64,000 nucleotides of DNA. Source: Streptomyces hokutonensis (GTDB lineage Bacteria; Actinomycetota; Actinomycetes; Streptomycetales; Streptomycetaceae). The first letter of the stretch is position 1. Each line of letters opens with the position of its first letter. Positions 16,688 to 25,181 of this stretch are shown one piece after another. The stretch covers positions 120,064-184,063 of the forward strand of contig NZ_BARG01000046.1 in assembly GCF_000376565.1 (NCBI RefSeq). The letters run 5' to 3'. The position numbers were made by a program, and so were the translations under genes. Under the pieces are notes generated by a model, which made no database searches, had not been told where the DNA came from, and saw nothing but the letters and a program-made list of their open reading frames with translations.

Positions 16688-16808
16688 CCGGCGTCACGTC
16701 ACCCGGGGCGGGCGCGGGCCGTCCGTAAGGGGGCGGAGATCACCCGTGTGGGGCATCATCCGCCCGTCCGCTGTCCCAAACCGGGCCGGAACCAGCAGAG
16801 TTGCGCGG

Positions 16809-17291
16809 GTGCATCGAACGACGACCACCGCAACGCTCCTGGTCACCGTGGCTGTCTCGGCCCTGTCCGGCTGTGTGACCGTCCAGCGGCCACCGGCTCC
16901 CGCTCCCCCGGCCGCACCGTCCCAAGCGTCGGTGCCGCGCCCGGACGGCAGCGCGGAGCCGCAAGTCGTGCAGGCTCCGGCCCGGGAGGCGCTCGAACTC
17001 ATCGACCCCTCGCACCGTCCGAAACCGGCCACTCATCCGCCGCACGACGCACCGGCTCCGCCCCCGCGGGCGGCGCAGGCACCGGTACCGGTCCCCCGCG
17101 CACACCCGCACCCCCGTCCCCACCCGCACACCAAGCCACGCCATTCCCGGCAGCCGAGCGCGGACATCCCGGACGTGGTCAAGTCGGTGCCCAAGAGCCA
17201 GTCGGACGTGTGCGCCCTGGGCAGGAAGTACGGCGGCTGGCAGTCGGACAGTCCGCAGTCGATCATCTGCGGTCAGACGTACGGGCGTTGA
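16809..17291 (+). CDS. Predicted lipoprotein with Pro/His-rich spacer
   Basis: A 160-residue protein beginning at GTG 16809. The signal peptide TTTTATLLVTVAVSALSGC ends in the lipobox LSGC, with Cys22 as the lipidated residue. A Pro/Ala-rich linker and a His/Pro run (AHPHPRPHPHTKPRHS) follow. A short conserved C-terminal module has two cysteines: SVPKSQSDVCALGRKYGGWQSDSPQSIICGQTYGR. That terminal module recurs in Streptomyces secreted proteins as I recall them. It is probably anchored outside the membrane; function unknown. An in-frame start at 16746 would precede the signal peptide and is less likely. Confidence 0.7.
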   Translation: MHRTTTTATLLVTVAVSALSGCVTVQRPPAPAPPAAPSQASVPRPDGSAEPQVVQAPAREALELIDPSHRPKPATHPPHDAPAPPPRAAQAPVPVPRAHPHPRPHPHTKPRHSRQPSADIPDVVKSVPKSQSDVCALGRKYGGWQSDSPQSIICGQTYGR

Positions 17292-17318
17292 GGCCGACGG
17301 GAACGGATCGGCCGGACT

Positions 17319-17852
17319 CTAGGGCCGCTGTCTCGGCGGCCCCCAGTTCCCTTCCCCGGCCGCGCCGCCCTCCGTGTCGAGCCGCAGCTCCAGCCGGCCG
17401 ATCGCGGCCCGCACCCCGTTGCCGTAGCCGTCGTCCGCGAGGACCGCGCAGGCGGCGCGGGCGCGGCGGAGGTGGGTGCGGGCGGCGTCCGGGCGGTCGA
17501 GCTTGATGTAGTCGGCGGCGAGGTTGAGATGCAGGGAGGGGTAGAAGCCGCGCACCGCGCCCGCCCCCTCCTGGCCGGTGTCCCCCGCCCACCGCCCGTC
17601 CGTCAGCTCGTCCGCCGCCGACAACGCCCTGAGATCCCAGGCGAGTTCGTCGCTCGGGTCGTCCTGGGTGTCGGCCAGGTAGTGGGCCAGCGTGCAGCGG
17701 TGCAGCGGGTCGCCGTCCTCACCGAGCTCCGCCCACAGGCCGAGCAGCCGCTCCCTGGCCTCCTCGCGGTCGCCGCCGTGGTGCAGCATGACGACCTGTC
17801 CGATCCGCGTCAGCAGGGCGTCCGGCGCCGCCTGGTCCTGTCGCTCCGCCAC
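17319..17852 (-). CDS. Tetratricopeptide-like protein
   Basis: A 177-residue acidic helical protein. TPR-like helices are visible: ARERLLGLWAELGEDGDPLHRCTLAHYLADTQ, SLHLNLAADYIKLDRPDAARTHLRRARAACAVL and GVRAAIGRLELRL. The start is GTG 17852, chosen because GGAGG lies five bases upstream; a TTG 19 codons earlier lacks a ribosome site. It is probably a protein-interaction scaffold. No partner is indicated by the neighbours. Confidence 0.7.
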   Translation of the reverse strand: MAERQDQAAPDALLTRIGQVVMLHHGGDREEARERLLGLWAELGEDGDPLHRCTLAHYLADTQDDPSDELAWDLRALSAADELTDGRWAGDTGQEGAGAVRGFYPSLHLNLAADYIKLDRPDAARTHLRRARAACAVLADDGYGNGVRAAIGRLELRLDTEGGAAGEGNWGPPRQRP

Positions 17853-17944
17853 CGCGTCCTCCGCACCTCGTCGGCTGTCCTCGTCGACGCTAACCGGCGC
17901 CACTGGCAATCCCCGTCAGGCGGCCCCCGAACGGCCCGGTGGGG

Positions 17945-18628
17945 TCAGCCCAGGTTCGGGATGCGCCAGTCGATGGCGGTGTGGCCCTGCTTGGCCACGG
18001 CCTCGTCGATCTGGGTGAACGGGCGGGAGCCGAAGAACTTCTTGGCGGACAGCGGGGAGGGGTGCGCGCCCTTGACCACCACGTGCCGCTCCTCGTCGAT
18101 CAGGGGGAGCTTCTTCTGCGCGTAGTTGCCCCACAGGACGAAGACCGCGGGGTCGGGGCGGTCGGCCACCGCGCGGATCACCGCGTCGGTGAACTTCTCC
18201 CAGCCCTTGCCCTTGTGGGAGTTGGCCTCGCCGGAGCGGACCGTGAGCACCGCGTTGAGCAGCAGGACGCCCTGCTGGGCCCACGGCATCAGATAGCCGT
18301 TGTCCGGGATCGGGAGGTCCAGCTCCTCCTTCATCTCCTTGTAGATGTTCCGCAGGGAGGGCGGGGTCTTCACTCCGGGGCGGACCGAGAAGCACAGGCC
18401 GTGTCCCTGGCCCTCGCCGTGGTACGGGTCCTGACCGAGGACCAGCACCTTCACCTGGTCGTACGGAGTCGCCTCCAGGGCGGCGAAGACCTCCTCGCGC
18501 GGCGGGTAGACCGGCCCCTTCGCCCGCTCCTCCTCGACGAACTCGGTCAGCTCCTTGAAGTAGGGCTGCTGAAGCTCGTCGCCCAGGACTCCGCGCCAGG
18601 ACTCGGGGAGCATGGAGATGTCGGTCAC
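17945..18628 (-). CDS. ung: Uracil-DNA glycosylase (family 1)
   Basis: A 227-residue enzyme that removes uracil from DNA in base excision repair. It shows the water-activating motif LGQDPYHG (Asp67), LLNAVLTVRSG, and the leucine-loop motif GAHPSPLS with the catalytic His. Start is GTG 18628 (VTDISMLPESW), with AAGGAAG six bases upstream. The open frame continues 32 codons further, but homology begins here. Confidence 0.95.
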   Translation of the reverse strand: MTDISMLPESWRGVLGDELQQPYFKELTEFVEEERAKGPVYPPREEVFAALEATPYDQVKVLVLGQDPYHGEGQGHGLCFSVRPGVKTPPSLRNIYKEMKEELDLPIPDNGYLMPWAQQGVLLLNAVLTVRSGEANSHKGKGWEKFTDAVIRAVADRPDPAVFVLWGNYAQKKLPLIDEERHVVVKGAHPSPLSAKKFFGSRPFTQIDEAVAKQGHTAIDWRIPNLG

Positions 18629-18742
18629 GTCAACTTCCTTACCGTGTGCGGCGACTGCGATGCGGAGCGACCGCGCGAGTGCGGTCGCCTCCATGTCCCA
18701 GAACCTACAGGCGACCACTGACAACCGGTGCCGCGATCCGGT

Positions 18743-20326
18743 TCACCAGCTCGTCTTGCGGTACAGCTGCCACATCATCATGATCGTCGACGGGTCGAGG
18801 GCCTGTTCCCCGCCGGAGATGTCGTCGCTGGCGGCCACGTACTGCCGGCCCTGCCACAGCGGCAGCAGCCGGGTGTCGTCCACCAGGATCTGCTGCGCCT
18901 CCTCGAACTCCTTGACCACGTCGGCCCGGTCGGTCTCCTTGCGGGACTCGGGCAGCAGTACGTCGGTGATCTTCGGCGAGGGGTAGGGCGTGCCGAGCGC
19001 GTTCTGCTGTCCCACGAAGGGCGCGATGAAGTTCTCGGCGTCGGGGAAGTCCGGGAACCAGCCGCGCCCGAACACCGGGTACTCGCCCTTCTGGTAGCCC
19101 GTCACATAGGTCTTCCAGGGGCGGCTCTTCAGGGTGATGGTGAAGAGCCCGGAGGCGTCGAGCTGGCGCTTGAGTTCCTTGAACTCCAGGGCGGTCTCGG
19201 AGCCGTAGCGGTCGCTGGTGTACCAGAGGGTGAGCGGGACGGGGTCGGTGATGCCCGCGCGGGTGAGGATTTTCCGTGCCTTGGGGACGCTGGGGTCTCC
19301 GAAGTCGTCGAAGAAGGCGGTGGTGTGGCCGGTGAGGCCCTTCGGGACCATGGAGTAGAGGGGGTCCACGGTGTCGCGGTAGATCTTGTGGGTGATCGCC
19401 CCGCGGTCGACGACCTGGGCGACGGCCTTGCGGACGGCGGGGTTCCGGGCCCAGCGGTCCTTGGGGTTGAACACCAGGTAGTTGATGTCGGTGCCGGCGC
19501 CGTCGACCAGTTGCAGGTCCTTGGAGCGGCTCCCCTGGAGGGTGACGATGTCGTCGGCGGCGAGGCCGCGGTAGGTGACGTCGATCTTCTGGTCCCGCAG
19601 CGCCTTGACCATGGTGCCCGAGTCCTGGAAGTAGCGGATCGTCACCGCGCTGTTCTCCCGCTTGGCGAAGCCCTTGTAGCGGTCGTTGCGGACGAGTTGG
19701 GCCTCCTTGCCGTCGTCGTAGGACTTCAGGGTGTACGGCCCGGAGCCGAAGACCTTGTCGTCCTTGCGGAGGGAGTGCGCGGGGTAGTCGTCGGGGTCGA
19801 CGATCGACATGGCCGGGGTGGCGAGCACGAACGGGAAGGTGGCGTCGGGCTTGTTGAGGTGGAAGAGGACCTCGCGGTCACCGGTGGCCTGGACGCGGTC
19901 GAGGCTGCCCAGCAGGCCCGCCGGACCGCTCGGCGCGTTGATCTGCCTGATGCGGTCGATGGAGTGCTTGACGGCCTGGGCGTCGAGGGTGTCCCCGTCG
20001 GCGAACTTCATGCCCGCGCGCAGTTCGCAGCGGTACGTCGTGTTCGAACCGTCCGTGAAACCGCAGCTCTTGGCGGCGTCCGGCTCGGGTGTGGTCGCGC
20101 CGGTCGGGTAGGCGAGGAGCGTCTGGTAGATGTTGCGGAAGAGTTCCCACGAACCGTCCCAGGAGGCGGCCGGGTCGAGCGTGCTGGGGGCGCTGGTGGT
20201 GCCGACGACGATGGGTCCCCCGCCGTCCGGATTTCCGTCCGAGAACACCCCGCATCCGGCCACCAGGGATATCGACGTCATCGCCGCGGCTCTCCGCAGG
20301 CCTCGGTTCCGGTTGAACACGCGCAC
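18743..20326 (-). CDS. ABC transporter substrate-binding lipoprotein, oligopeptide type (SBP family 5)
   Basis: A 527-residue extracellular solute-binding protein. The basic signal peptide ends in the lipobox LVAGC. The family-5 core follows: TLDPAASWDGSWELFRNIYQTLL, LRAGMKFADGDTLDAQAVKHSIDR, GSGPYTLKSYDDG and NPAVRKAVAQVVDRGAI. Substrates are usually peptides but can be other small solutes. No permease or ATPase genes adjoin, so it is either an orphan component or a free receptor. GTG 20326 sits only two bases from GAGGAG; GTG 20320 has better spacing and is an alternative start. Confidence 0.9.
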   Translation of the reverse strand: MRVFNRNRGLRRAAAMTSISLVAGCGVFSDGNPDGGGPIVVGTTSAPSTLDPAASWDGSWELFRNIYQTLLAYPTGATTPEPDAAKSCGFTDGSNTTYRCELRAGMKFADGDTLDAQAVKHSIDRIRQINAPSGPAGLLGSLDRVQATGDREVLFHLNKPDATFPFVLATPAMSIVDPDDYPAHSLRKDDKVFGSGPYTLKSYDDGKEAQLVRNDRYKGFAKRENSAVTIRYFQDSGTMVKALRDQKIDVTYRGLAADDIVTLQGSRSKDLQLVDGAGTDINYLVFNPKDRWARNPAVRKAVAQVVDRGAITHKIYRDTVDPLYSMVPKGLTGHTTAFFDDFGDPSVPKARKILTRAGITDPVPLTLWYTSDRYGSETALEFKELKRQLDASGLFTITLKSRPWKTYVTGYQKGEYPVFGRGWFPDFPDAENFIAPFVGQQNALGTPYPSPKITDVLLPESRKETDRADVVKEFEEAQQILVDDTRLLPLWQGRQYVAASDDISGGEQALDPSTIMMMWQLYRKTSW

Positions 20327-20466
20327 GCTCCTCGATCCGCCATACCAAGGGTCGGCAGACCATACCGCAGTGCCCCGGCCGGTTGAGCAAGGTTCGGACG
20401 GGGCACTTGATCAGCGGTTTTATGACGACGTTGTCAGTCCGCTGTGCGCGTTTTCGTACCTCGACA

Positions 20467-20511
20467 CGGGCGCCGGTTCCGTCAAGGGAACAGCAAAGAA
20501 ACCGGCGCCCG
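20467..20511 (-). terminator. Terminator of the FabG/SDR operon
   Basis: CGGGCGCCGGTT (20467-20478) pairs perfectly with AACCGGCGCCCG (20500-20511), a 12-bp stem. It sits 11 bases past the stop of the SDR gene at 20522. Confidence 0.7.
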
Positions 20512-20521
20512 GGTCGTCGGG

Positions 20522-21283
20522 TCAGGCCACTCCGGCGTTCAGGAGGATGCCGCCGTCGACGACGAGCGTCTGGCCGGTGATCCACTCGGACTGGTCCGAC
20601 GTCAGGAACGCGGCGGCGCCGCCGATGTCGGACGGCACACCGAGCCGGGCCAGCGGGTAGGAGGCGGCGGCCTCCGCCTCACGGCCCTCGTACAGGGCGG
20701 CGGCGAACTTGGTCTTCACCACCGCCGGGGCGATGGAGTTGACCCGTACGCCGGGCGCGAACTCGTGCGCCAGCTGGAGCGTCAGGTTGACCATCGCGGC
20801 CTTGCTGACGCCGTACGCGCCGATGAACGGCGAGGCGGAGATCCCGGCGAGGGAGGCGATGTTGACGATGGCGCCGCCGTGCTCCTTCTGCCAGGCGTGC
20901 CAGGTCTTCTGGGCGAAGCCGAGCGCGGAGATGACGTTGGTCTCGAAGACCTTGCGGGCGACGTTCAGGTCGAGGTCGGCGATCGGGCCGAACACCGGGT
21001 TCGTACCGGCGTTGTTGACCAGATAGTCGACGCGGCCGAAGGCCTCCATCGTGCGCTCGACCACGACGGCCTGGTGGGCCTCGTCGTGGGCCTTGCCGGC
21101 CACGCCGATGACGCGGTCGGCGCCGAGCGCCTCGACGGCCTCCTTGAGGGCGTCCTCGTTGCGGCCGGTGATGCAGACCCGGTCGCCGCGGGCGAGCAGC
21201 GCCTCGGCGACGCCGTAGCCGATGCCGCGGCTGGCGCCGGTGATGACGGCGACCTTGCCGGAGAGTTCAGGCAGTTCAGTCAT
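20522..21283 (-). CDS. SDR family oxidoreductase (3-oxoacyl reductase-like)
   Basis: A 253-residue classical SDR. It shows TGASRGIGYGV, NNAG in YLVNNAGTNPVFG, the Ser of NIASLAGISAS, YxxxK in IGAYGVSKAAM, and a C-terminal GQTLVVDGG. It follows the FabG gene by 20 bases on the same strand and shares its terminator, so the two are probably co-transcribed. A role in fatty-acid or acyl-CoA metabolism is an inference from the neighbour. Confidence 0.88.
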   Translation of the reverse strand: MTELPELSGKVAVITGASRGIGYGVAEALLARGDRVCITGRNEDALKEAVEALGADRVIGVAGKAHDEAHQAVVVERTMEAFGRVDYLVNNAGTNPVFGPIADLDLNVARKVFETNVISALGFAQKTWHAWQKEHGGAIVNIASLAGISASPFIGAYGVSKAAMVNLTLQLAHEFAPGVRVNSIAPAVVKTKFAAALYEGREAEAAASYPLARLGVPSDIGGAAAFLTSDQSEWITGQTLVVDGGILLNAGVA

Positions 21284-21303
21284 TTCGCGTGTTCCCGTGT
21301 TCC

Positions 21304-22065
21304 CTAGTTGAGCGGTCCGCCGGCGACGTACAGGACCTGGCCGGAGACGAAGCCGGCCGCCTCGTTGGTGAAGAAGGCGACGGCGTTGGCGATGTCGTCG
21401 GGCTCGCCGACGCGCTGCACCGGGATCTGAGTGGCGGCGGCGGCCTTGAAGTCCTCGAAGCCCATGCCGACGCGGGCGGCGGTCGCGGCGGTCATGTCGG
21501 TGGCGATGAAGCCGGGGGCGACGGCGTTGGCCGTGATGCCGAACTTGCCGAGCTCGATGGCGAGGGTCTTGGTGAAACCCTGCAGACCGGCCTTGGCGGC
21601 GGAGTAGTTGGCCTGGCCGCGGTTGCCGAGGGCGGAGGACGAGGAGAGGTTGACGACCCGGCCGAAGCCCGCGTCGACCATGTGCTTCTGGACGGCCTTG
21701 GTCATCAGGAACGAGCCGCGCAGGTGCACGTTCAGGACGGTGTCCCAGTCGGAGACGCTCATCTTGAAGAGCAGGTTGTCGCGGAGCACGCCCGCGTTGT
21801 TGACCAGGATCGTCGGCGCGCCCAGCTCCGCGACGATGCGCGCGACGGCTGCCTCGACCTGCGCCTCGTCGGAGACGTCGGCGCCGACCGCGAGGGCCTT
21901 GCCGCCGGCCGCGGTGATCTTCTCCACGGTGTCCTTGCAGGCGGCCTCGTCGAGGTCGATCACGGCGACCGCACGGCCCTCGGCCGCGAGGCGTACGGCG
22001 GTGGCGGCGCCGATGCCCCGCGCCCCGCCGGTGACAATCGCGACCCGCTGCTCAGTGGTGGACAT
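21304..22065 (-). CDS. fabG: 3-oxoacyl-ACP reductase, FabG-like
   Basis: A 253-residue SDR of FabG type. It shows TGGARGIGAAT, ILVNNAGVLRDNLLFKM (the NNAGI(T/L)RD signature of ketoacyl reductases), NLSSSSALGNRGQANYSAAKAGL with the Ser-Tyr-Lys set, and ANAVAPGFIATDMT. It reduces 3-ketoacyl thioesters with NADPH. Start is ATG 22065 with GGAGAG upstream. It heads a two-gene SDR unit ending at the 20467 hairpin. Whether it serves fatty-acid synthesis or a dedicated acyl-CoA pathway is open. Confidence 0.88.
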   Translation of the reverse strand: MSTTEQRVAIVTGGARGIGAATAVRLAAEGRAVAVIDLDEAACKDTVEKITAAGGKALAVGADVSDEAQVEAAVARIVAELGAPTILVNNAGVLRDNLLFKMSVSDWDTVLNVHLRGSFLMTKAVQKHMVDAGFGRVVNLSSSSALGNRGQANYSAAKAGLQGFTKTLAIELGKFGITANAVAPGFIATDMTAATAARVGMGFEDFKAAAATQIPVQRVGEPDDIANAVAFFTNEAAGFVSGQVLYVAGGPLN

Positions 22066-22207
22066 TGCTGGCTCTCCTCGCCCTTGAGAATCTCTCGCCC
22101 TGGAAATCTGCGGCCCGCCGGTGAGCGACCGCTTAGTACCTTCGGCAGACGTGACGCTAGAAGCCCTGGCACTCGGTGTCAACGCCACATGAGCCGGGTG
22201 TGATTCA

Positions 22208-22624
22208 TTACCTCACCAGCAGGTCGAGCAGGCGCTCCGTCTCGGCCGCCGGATCGACGGTGAGACCGGTGTGCACGGGCCCGGGCTGCACGACGGTGGA
22301 CCGGGGCGCGATCAGCCAGCGGAACCGCCGCCCGGCATCGTCCCGCGCCGCCTGACCGGCCGCGTCACCACCGGCGCACACGCCTTCCACGGCACCGAGC
22401 GCGGCCCTGATCCCGGCCACATCGGCCTCCGGGTCGAGGGCGAGCAACCTTGCTTCGTCCAGATGGGTGCGGGCGCCGACGTAGGACCGGGCGCGGCAGT
22501 AGACGAGGACTCCGGCGTTGATGCATTCGCCGCGTTCCACGCGCGGTACGACGCGCAGCAGGGCGTACTCGAAGACGTCCCGTTCGTTGGCCTCGCTGGG
22601 CCGGATGATGTGGCGCTCGGTCAC
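22208..22624 (-). CDS. DUF3037 family protein
   Basis: A 138-residue protein with the DUF3037 pattern: FEYALLRVVPRVERGECINAGVLVYCRARSYVGAR near the N terminus and a C-terminal LLDLLVR helix. Start is GTG 22624. It shares GTGA with the stop of the HipA-like gene upstream, so the two are translationally coupled. DUF3037 proteins are repeatedly found beside HipA-like genes. The biochemical role is not established. Confidence 0.85.
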   Translation of the reverse strand: MTERHIIRPSEANERDVFEYALLRVVPRVERGECINAGVLVYCRARSYVGARTHLDEARLLALDPEADVAGIRAALGAVEGVCAGGDAAGQAARDDAGRRFRWLIAPRSTVVQPGPVHTGLTVDPAAETERLLDLLVR

Positions 22625-23376
22625 TGGAGTCCCTTGATGCGCTCGTGGATGAAGGGCACGCGCGCGAGGAGGGGCGCCGCGTACGCCTCACGGAGGAGGT
22701 CCGGGGTGTCGAAGCCGGGTTCGCCGGTCAGCCAGGCGTCGGGGATCTCGGCGGTGACCTCGGCGAGGAGTTCCCCGGTGACCTTCGGTGCCAGGTCGGC
22801 GGCGGCGGTCGCGAGGTCGGGTGCGAAGCGGGCGAGGGCGTGGTCCGCGGCGTCGTAGGGGCGGGCCGCCGATGCCTCCGCGCCGGGCCAGTTGTGGTGC
22901 CAGATCATGGTGGCGCCGTGGTCGATGAGCCACAGGTCGCCGTGCCACATCAGCAGGTTGGGGTTGCGCCAGGAGCGGTCGACGTTGTTGACGAGCGCGT
23001 CGAACCAGACGATCCGGCCCGCCTCCTCGGCACTCACCGTGAAGGCCAGCGGGTCGAAGCCGAGGGCTCCGGAGAGGAAGTCCATGCCGAGGTTGGCGCC
23101 GCCGCTGGACCTCAGCAACTCCTGTACCTGCTGGTCGGGTTCGCCGAGCCCGAGCACCGGGTCGAGGTCGAGGGTCACCAGCCGTGGCACCCGGAAGCCC
23201 AGCCGCCGGGCCAGCTCCCCCACCACGACCTCGGCGACGAGCGTCTTGCGGCCCTGCCCGGCGCCGCTGAACTTCATGACGTACGGCGCGAAGTCGTCGC
23301 CCTCGACGAGCCCCGGCAGCGAGCCGCCCTCGCGCAGGGGCGTGATGTAGCGGGTCGCGATGACTTCCTTGAGCAC
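22621..23376 (-). CDS. HipA-like kinase-fold protein
   Basis: A 251-residue protein related to the C-terminal part of HipA kinases. It shows YVMKFSGAGQGRKTLVAEVVVGELARRLG (lysine strand and helix C region), RIVWFDALVNNVDRSWRNPNLL (catalytic N-x-D-R-x2-N loop) and LWLIDHGATMIWHH (metal-binding D-H-G). It lacks the long N-terminal HipA domain and has no HipB partner, so it is not a classic toxin pair. Start is GTG 23376; a GTG ten codons earlier has no good ribosome site. It overlaps DUF3037 by four bases. Confidence 0.82.
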   Translation of the reverse strand: MLKEVIATRYITPLREGGSLPGLVEGDDFAPYVMKFSGAGQGRKTLVAEVVVGELARRLGFRVPRLVTLDLDPVLGLGEPDQQVQELLRSSGGANLGMDFLSGALGFDPLAFTVSAEEAGRIVWFDALVNNVDRSWRNPNLLMWHGDLWLIDHGATMIWHHNWPGAEASAARPYDAADHALARFAPDLATAAADLAPKVTGELLAEVTAEIPDAWLTGEPGFDTPDLLREAYAAPLLARVPFIHERIKGLQ

Positions 23377-23513
23377 TTTCCGAGACTCCCTGGCCTTGCC
23401 GTCCACAACCGCTTCGGACGCGCCTTTGGCACGGAGTCAGCATTCTATGAGGAGTGGGGGGCGCCCGCTCTCACCAGGGCCGGGACAGCCGGCGCCCCTC
23501 TTCCGCGCTCAGG

Positions 23514-24422
23514 TCATCGGCGGTACGCGACGCAGTGGACGGAGCTCTCCACCGCGGCTGCCATGGCCTGCTGGCCCAGGGCGTTGGGGTGGGCGGGCGC
23601 GGTCGGGGCCGCCGCGACCAGGGGTTCGATCCAGCGCTCGCCGGCCGGCTTGCACATGTCGTGTCCGACCGTCGGGGTGTAGGTGTCGACGTAGGACGCC
23701 CCGTGCGCCGACGCCTGGTCCTCGATCATCGCGTTGAGCTTCTTCTCTGTGTCCCGCAGATAGGCGAAATCACCGGCCGCGAGCGGTACGGCGGAGCTGG
23801 TGCAGCCGACTCCGTCGTCCGGGAACAGGTCGGGATAGCCGACCACCACGACCTTGGCCCGGGGAGCCCGCTCGTGGACGGCGTCCAGGGCGGCGGCGAT
23901 CTTGGGAGCGGTGTCGTCGACGCGCTGCGCCAGCCGGTCGGTGCCGTCGCTCGTGAAGAAGCTCTGGCACGGGTTGCCGGTCGGGTTCTTGGACGTCAGT
24001 CCGGCGCAGGTGGCCAGATTGCCGGAGAAGCCGATGTCGTTGCCGCCGATGGTCAGAGTGACCACGTCGGTGTCCGCGCCGAGGGCGTCCAGCTGGGGCG
24101 CCTTCGTGCCCTGGGGTCCGGCCAGGGCCGTCGTGGTGGCGCCCGAACAGCTGACGTCCGTCAGCTGCCAGTTCCGCGCCGCCGCGAGGAGCGACGGATA
24201 GTTCTGGTCGGACCGCGCGCACGTGGCATCGACCTGGGTCGGTATGCCGGGGCCGGAGGCGTACGAGTCGCCCAGCGCGACGTAGTTCACGGTGCGCGCG
24301 GTGTGCGTCGAGGCGCTCGCCGCCGTCGCCCCCGCGACGGACAGGGCCATCGCGCAACCCGCCACCGCGGCACCGCGCAGCAGGTTCCGCCGGCCGGGAG
24401 ATCTCTTGCTCTGCTCGTTCAA
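23514..24422 (-). CDS. Secreted SGNH/GDSL hydrolase (lipase/esterase)
   Basis: A 302-residue secreted esterase. A twin-arginine-like leader (SPGRRNLLRGAAVAGCAMAL) precedes the mature domain. Block I is YVALGDSYASG (catalytic Ser), block III is TIGGNDIGFSG (oxyanion Gly and Asn), and the terminal AHPNALGQ supplies the catalytic His with a D three residues or so upstream. Six cysteines suggest disulphides, as in Streptomyces lipases of this family. The start is uncertain: TTG 24422 is annotated, while GTG 24524 behind GGTGA would add 34 residues before the twin arginines. Confidence 0.85.
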   Translation of the reverse strand: MNEQSKRSPGRRNLLRGAAVAGCAMALSVAGATAASASTHTARTVNYVALGDSYASGPGIPTQVDATCARSDQNYPSLLAAARNWQLTDVSCSGATTTALAGPQGTKAPQLDALGADTDVVTLTIGGNDIGFSGNLATCAGLTSKNPTGNPCQSFFTSDGTDRLAQRVDDTAPKIAAALDAVHERAPRAKVVVVGYPDLFPDDGVGCTSSAVPLAAGDFAYLRDTEKKLNAMIEDQASAHGASYVDTYTPTVGHDMCKPAGERWIEPLVAAAPTAPAHPNALGQQAMAAAVESSVHCVAYRR

Positions 24423-24701
24423 GTCCGTCCATTCGTCGGGCCCCCGCGCCCGACGCCTGTCGGCGGCGGAGGCTTTGTCCTGGCGGGACTTGAAACGGCG
24501 CACGCGCCAAGGAGGTTCACTCACGGCTTCACCGGGTGCGTGTTCAGGCCTTATGCAGGGCCGACAGCGAAACGACAGCGAGGTTTTACGCCTCCCTGAT
24601 CTCGATAAGGCCAAGCTCTCGACACCGTCTGAACGACGGTCATCCGCATCCCGTACCCCTTTGCAGACCCACAAATGCTTTCTTCTGGAAGGAACGTCAG
24701 C

Positions 24702-25178
24702 ATGACCAGCGATTCGTTCGAACCCGTTACGGCGCCCTCCCGTCGCACCGCGTTGGCGGCGGTCGGCGCGGCGGGACTCGCCGTCGCGCTGACCGCGTGC
24801 TCGTCGAGCGACGACTCCTCGTCGGACTCCTCGGACACCTCGGGCTCCACCACCACGGCCGGCGCTTCCACCGCCCAGGGTGACGCCGGTGGCACCGAAC
24901 TGGCGAAGACCACGGACATCCCCGAGGGCGGCGGCAAGATCTTCGCCAGCCAGGGTGTGGTGGTCACCCAGCCGACGGCGGGCACCTACAAGGCGTTCTC
25001 GTCGAAGTGCACCCACCAGGGCTGTGCCGTGACCACGATCACCAACGGCGTCATCGGCTGCCCGTGCCACAAGAGCGAGTTCTCGATCACCGACGGCAGT
25101 GTGAAGCAGGGTCCCGCGACCCAGGCGCTGCCCGCCGAGCAGATCACCGTGACCGGGGACTCCATCACGCTGGCGTGA
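24702..25178 (+). CDS. Rieske [2Fe-2S] lipoprotein
   Basis: A 158-residue exported protein. SRRTALAAVGAAGLAVALTAC is a twin-arginine leader ending in lipobox Cys33. A Ser/Asp-rich linker follows, then a Rieske domain with cluster ligands Cys103 and His105 (CTHQGC) and Cys120 and His123 (CPCHKSEF). Cys108 and Cys122 are placed for the stabilising disulphide. This is the small standalone Rieske type common in Streptomyces, likely an electron carrier on the outer membrane face; the partner is unknown. Start is ATG 24702 behind GGAAGGAA. Confidence 0.9.
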   Translation: MTSDSFEPVTAPSRRTALAAVGAAGLAVALTACSSSDDSSSDSSDTSGSTTTAGASTAQGDAGGTELAKTTDIPEGGGKIFASQGVVVTQPTAGTYKAFSSKCTHQGCAVTTITNGVIGCPCHKSEFSITDGSVKQGPATQALPAEQITVTGDSITLA

Positions 25179-25181
25179 CGG

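Noticed and set aside
22621..23376. HipAB toxin-antitoxin pair
   Set aside because: The kinase core is short, no HipB-type helix-turn-helix gene adjoins, and the partner is DUF3037.
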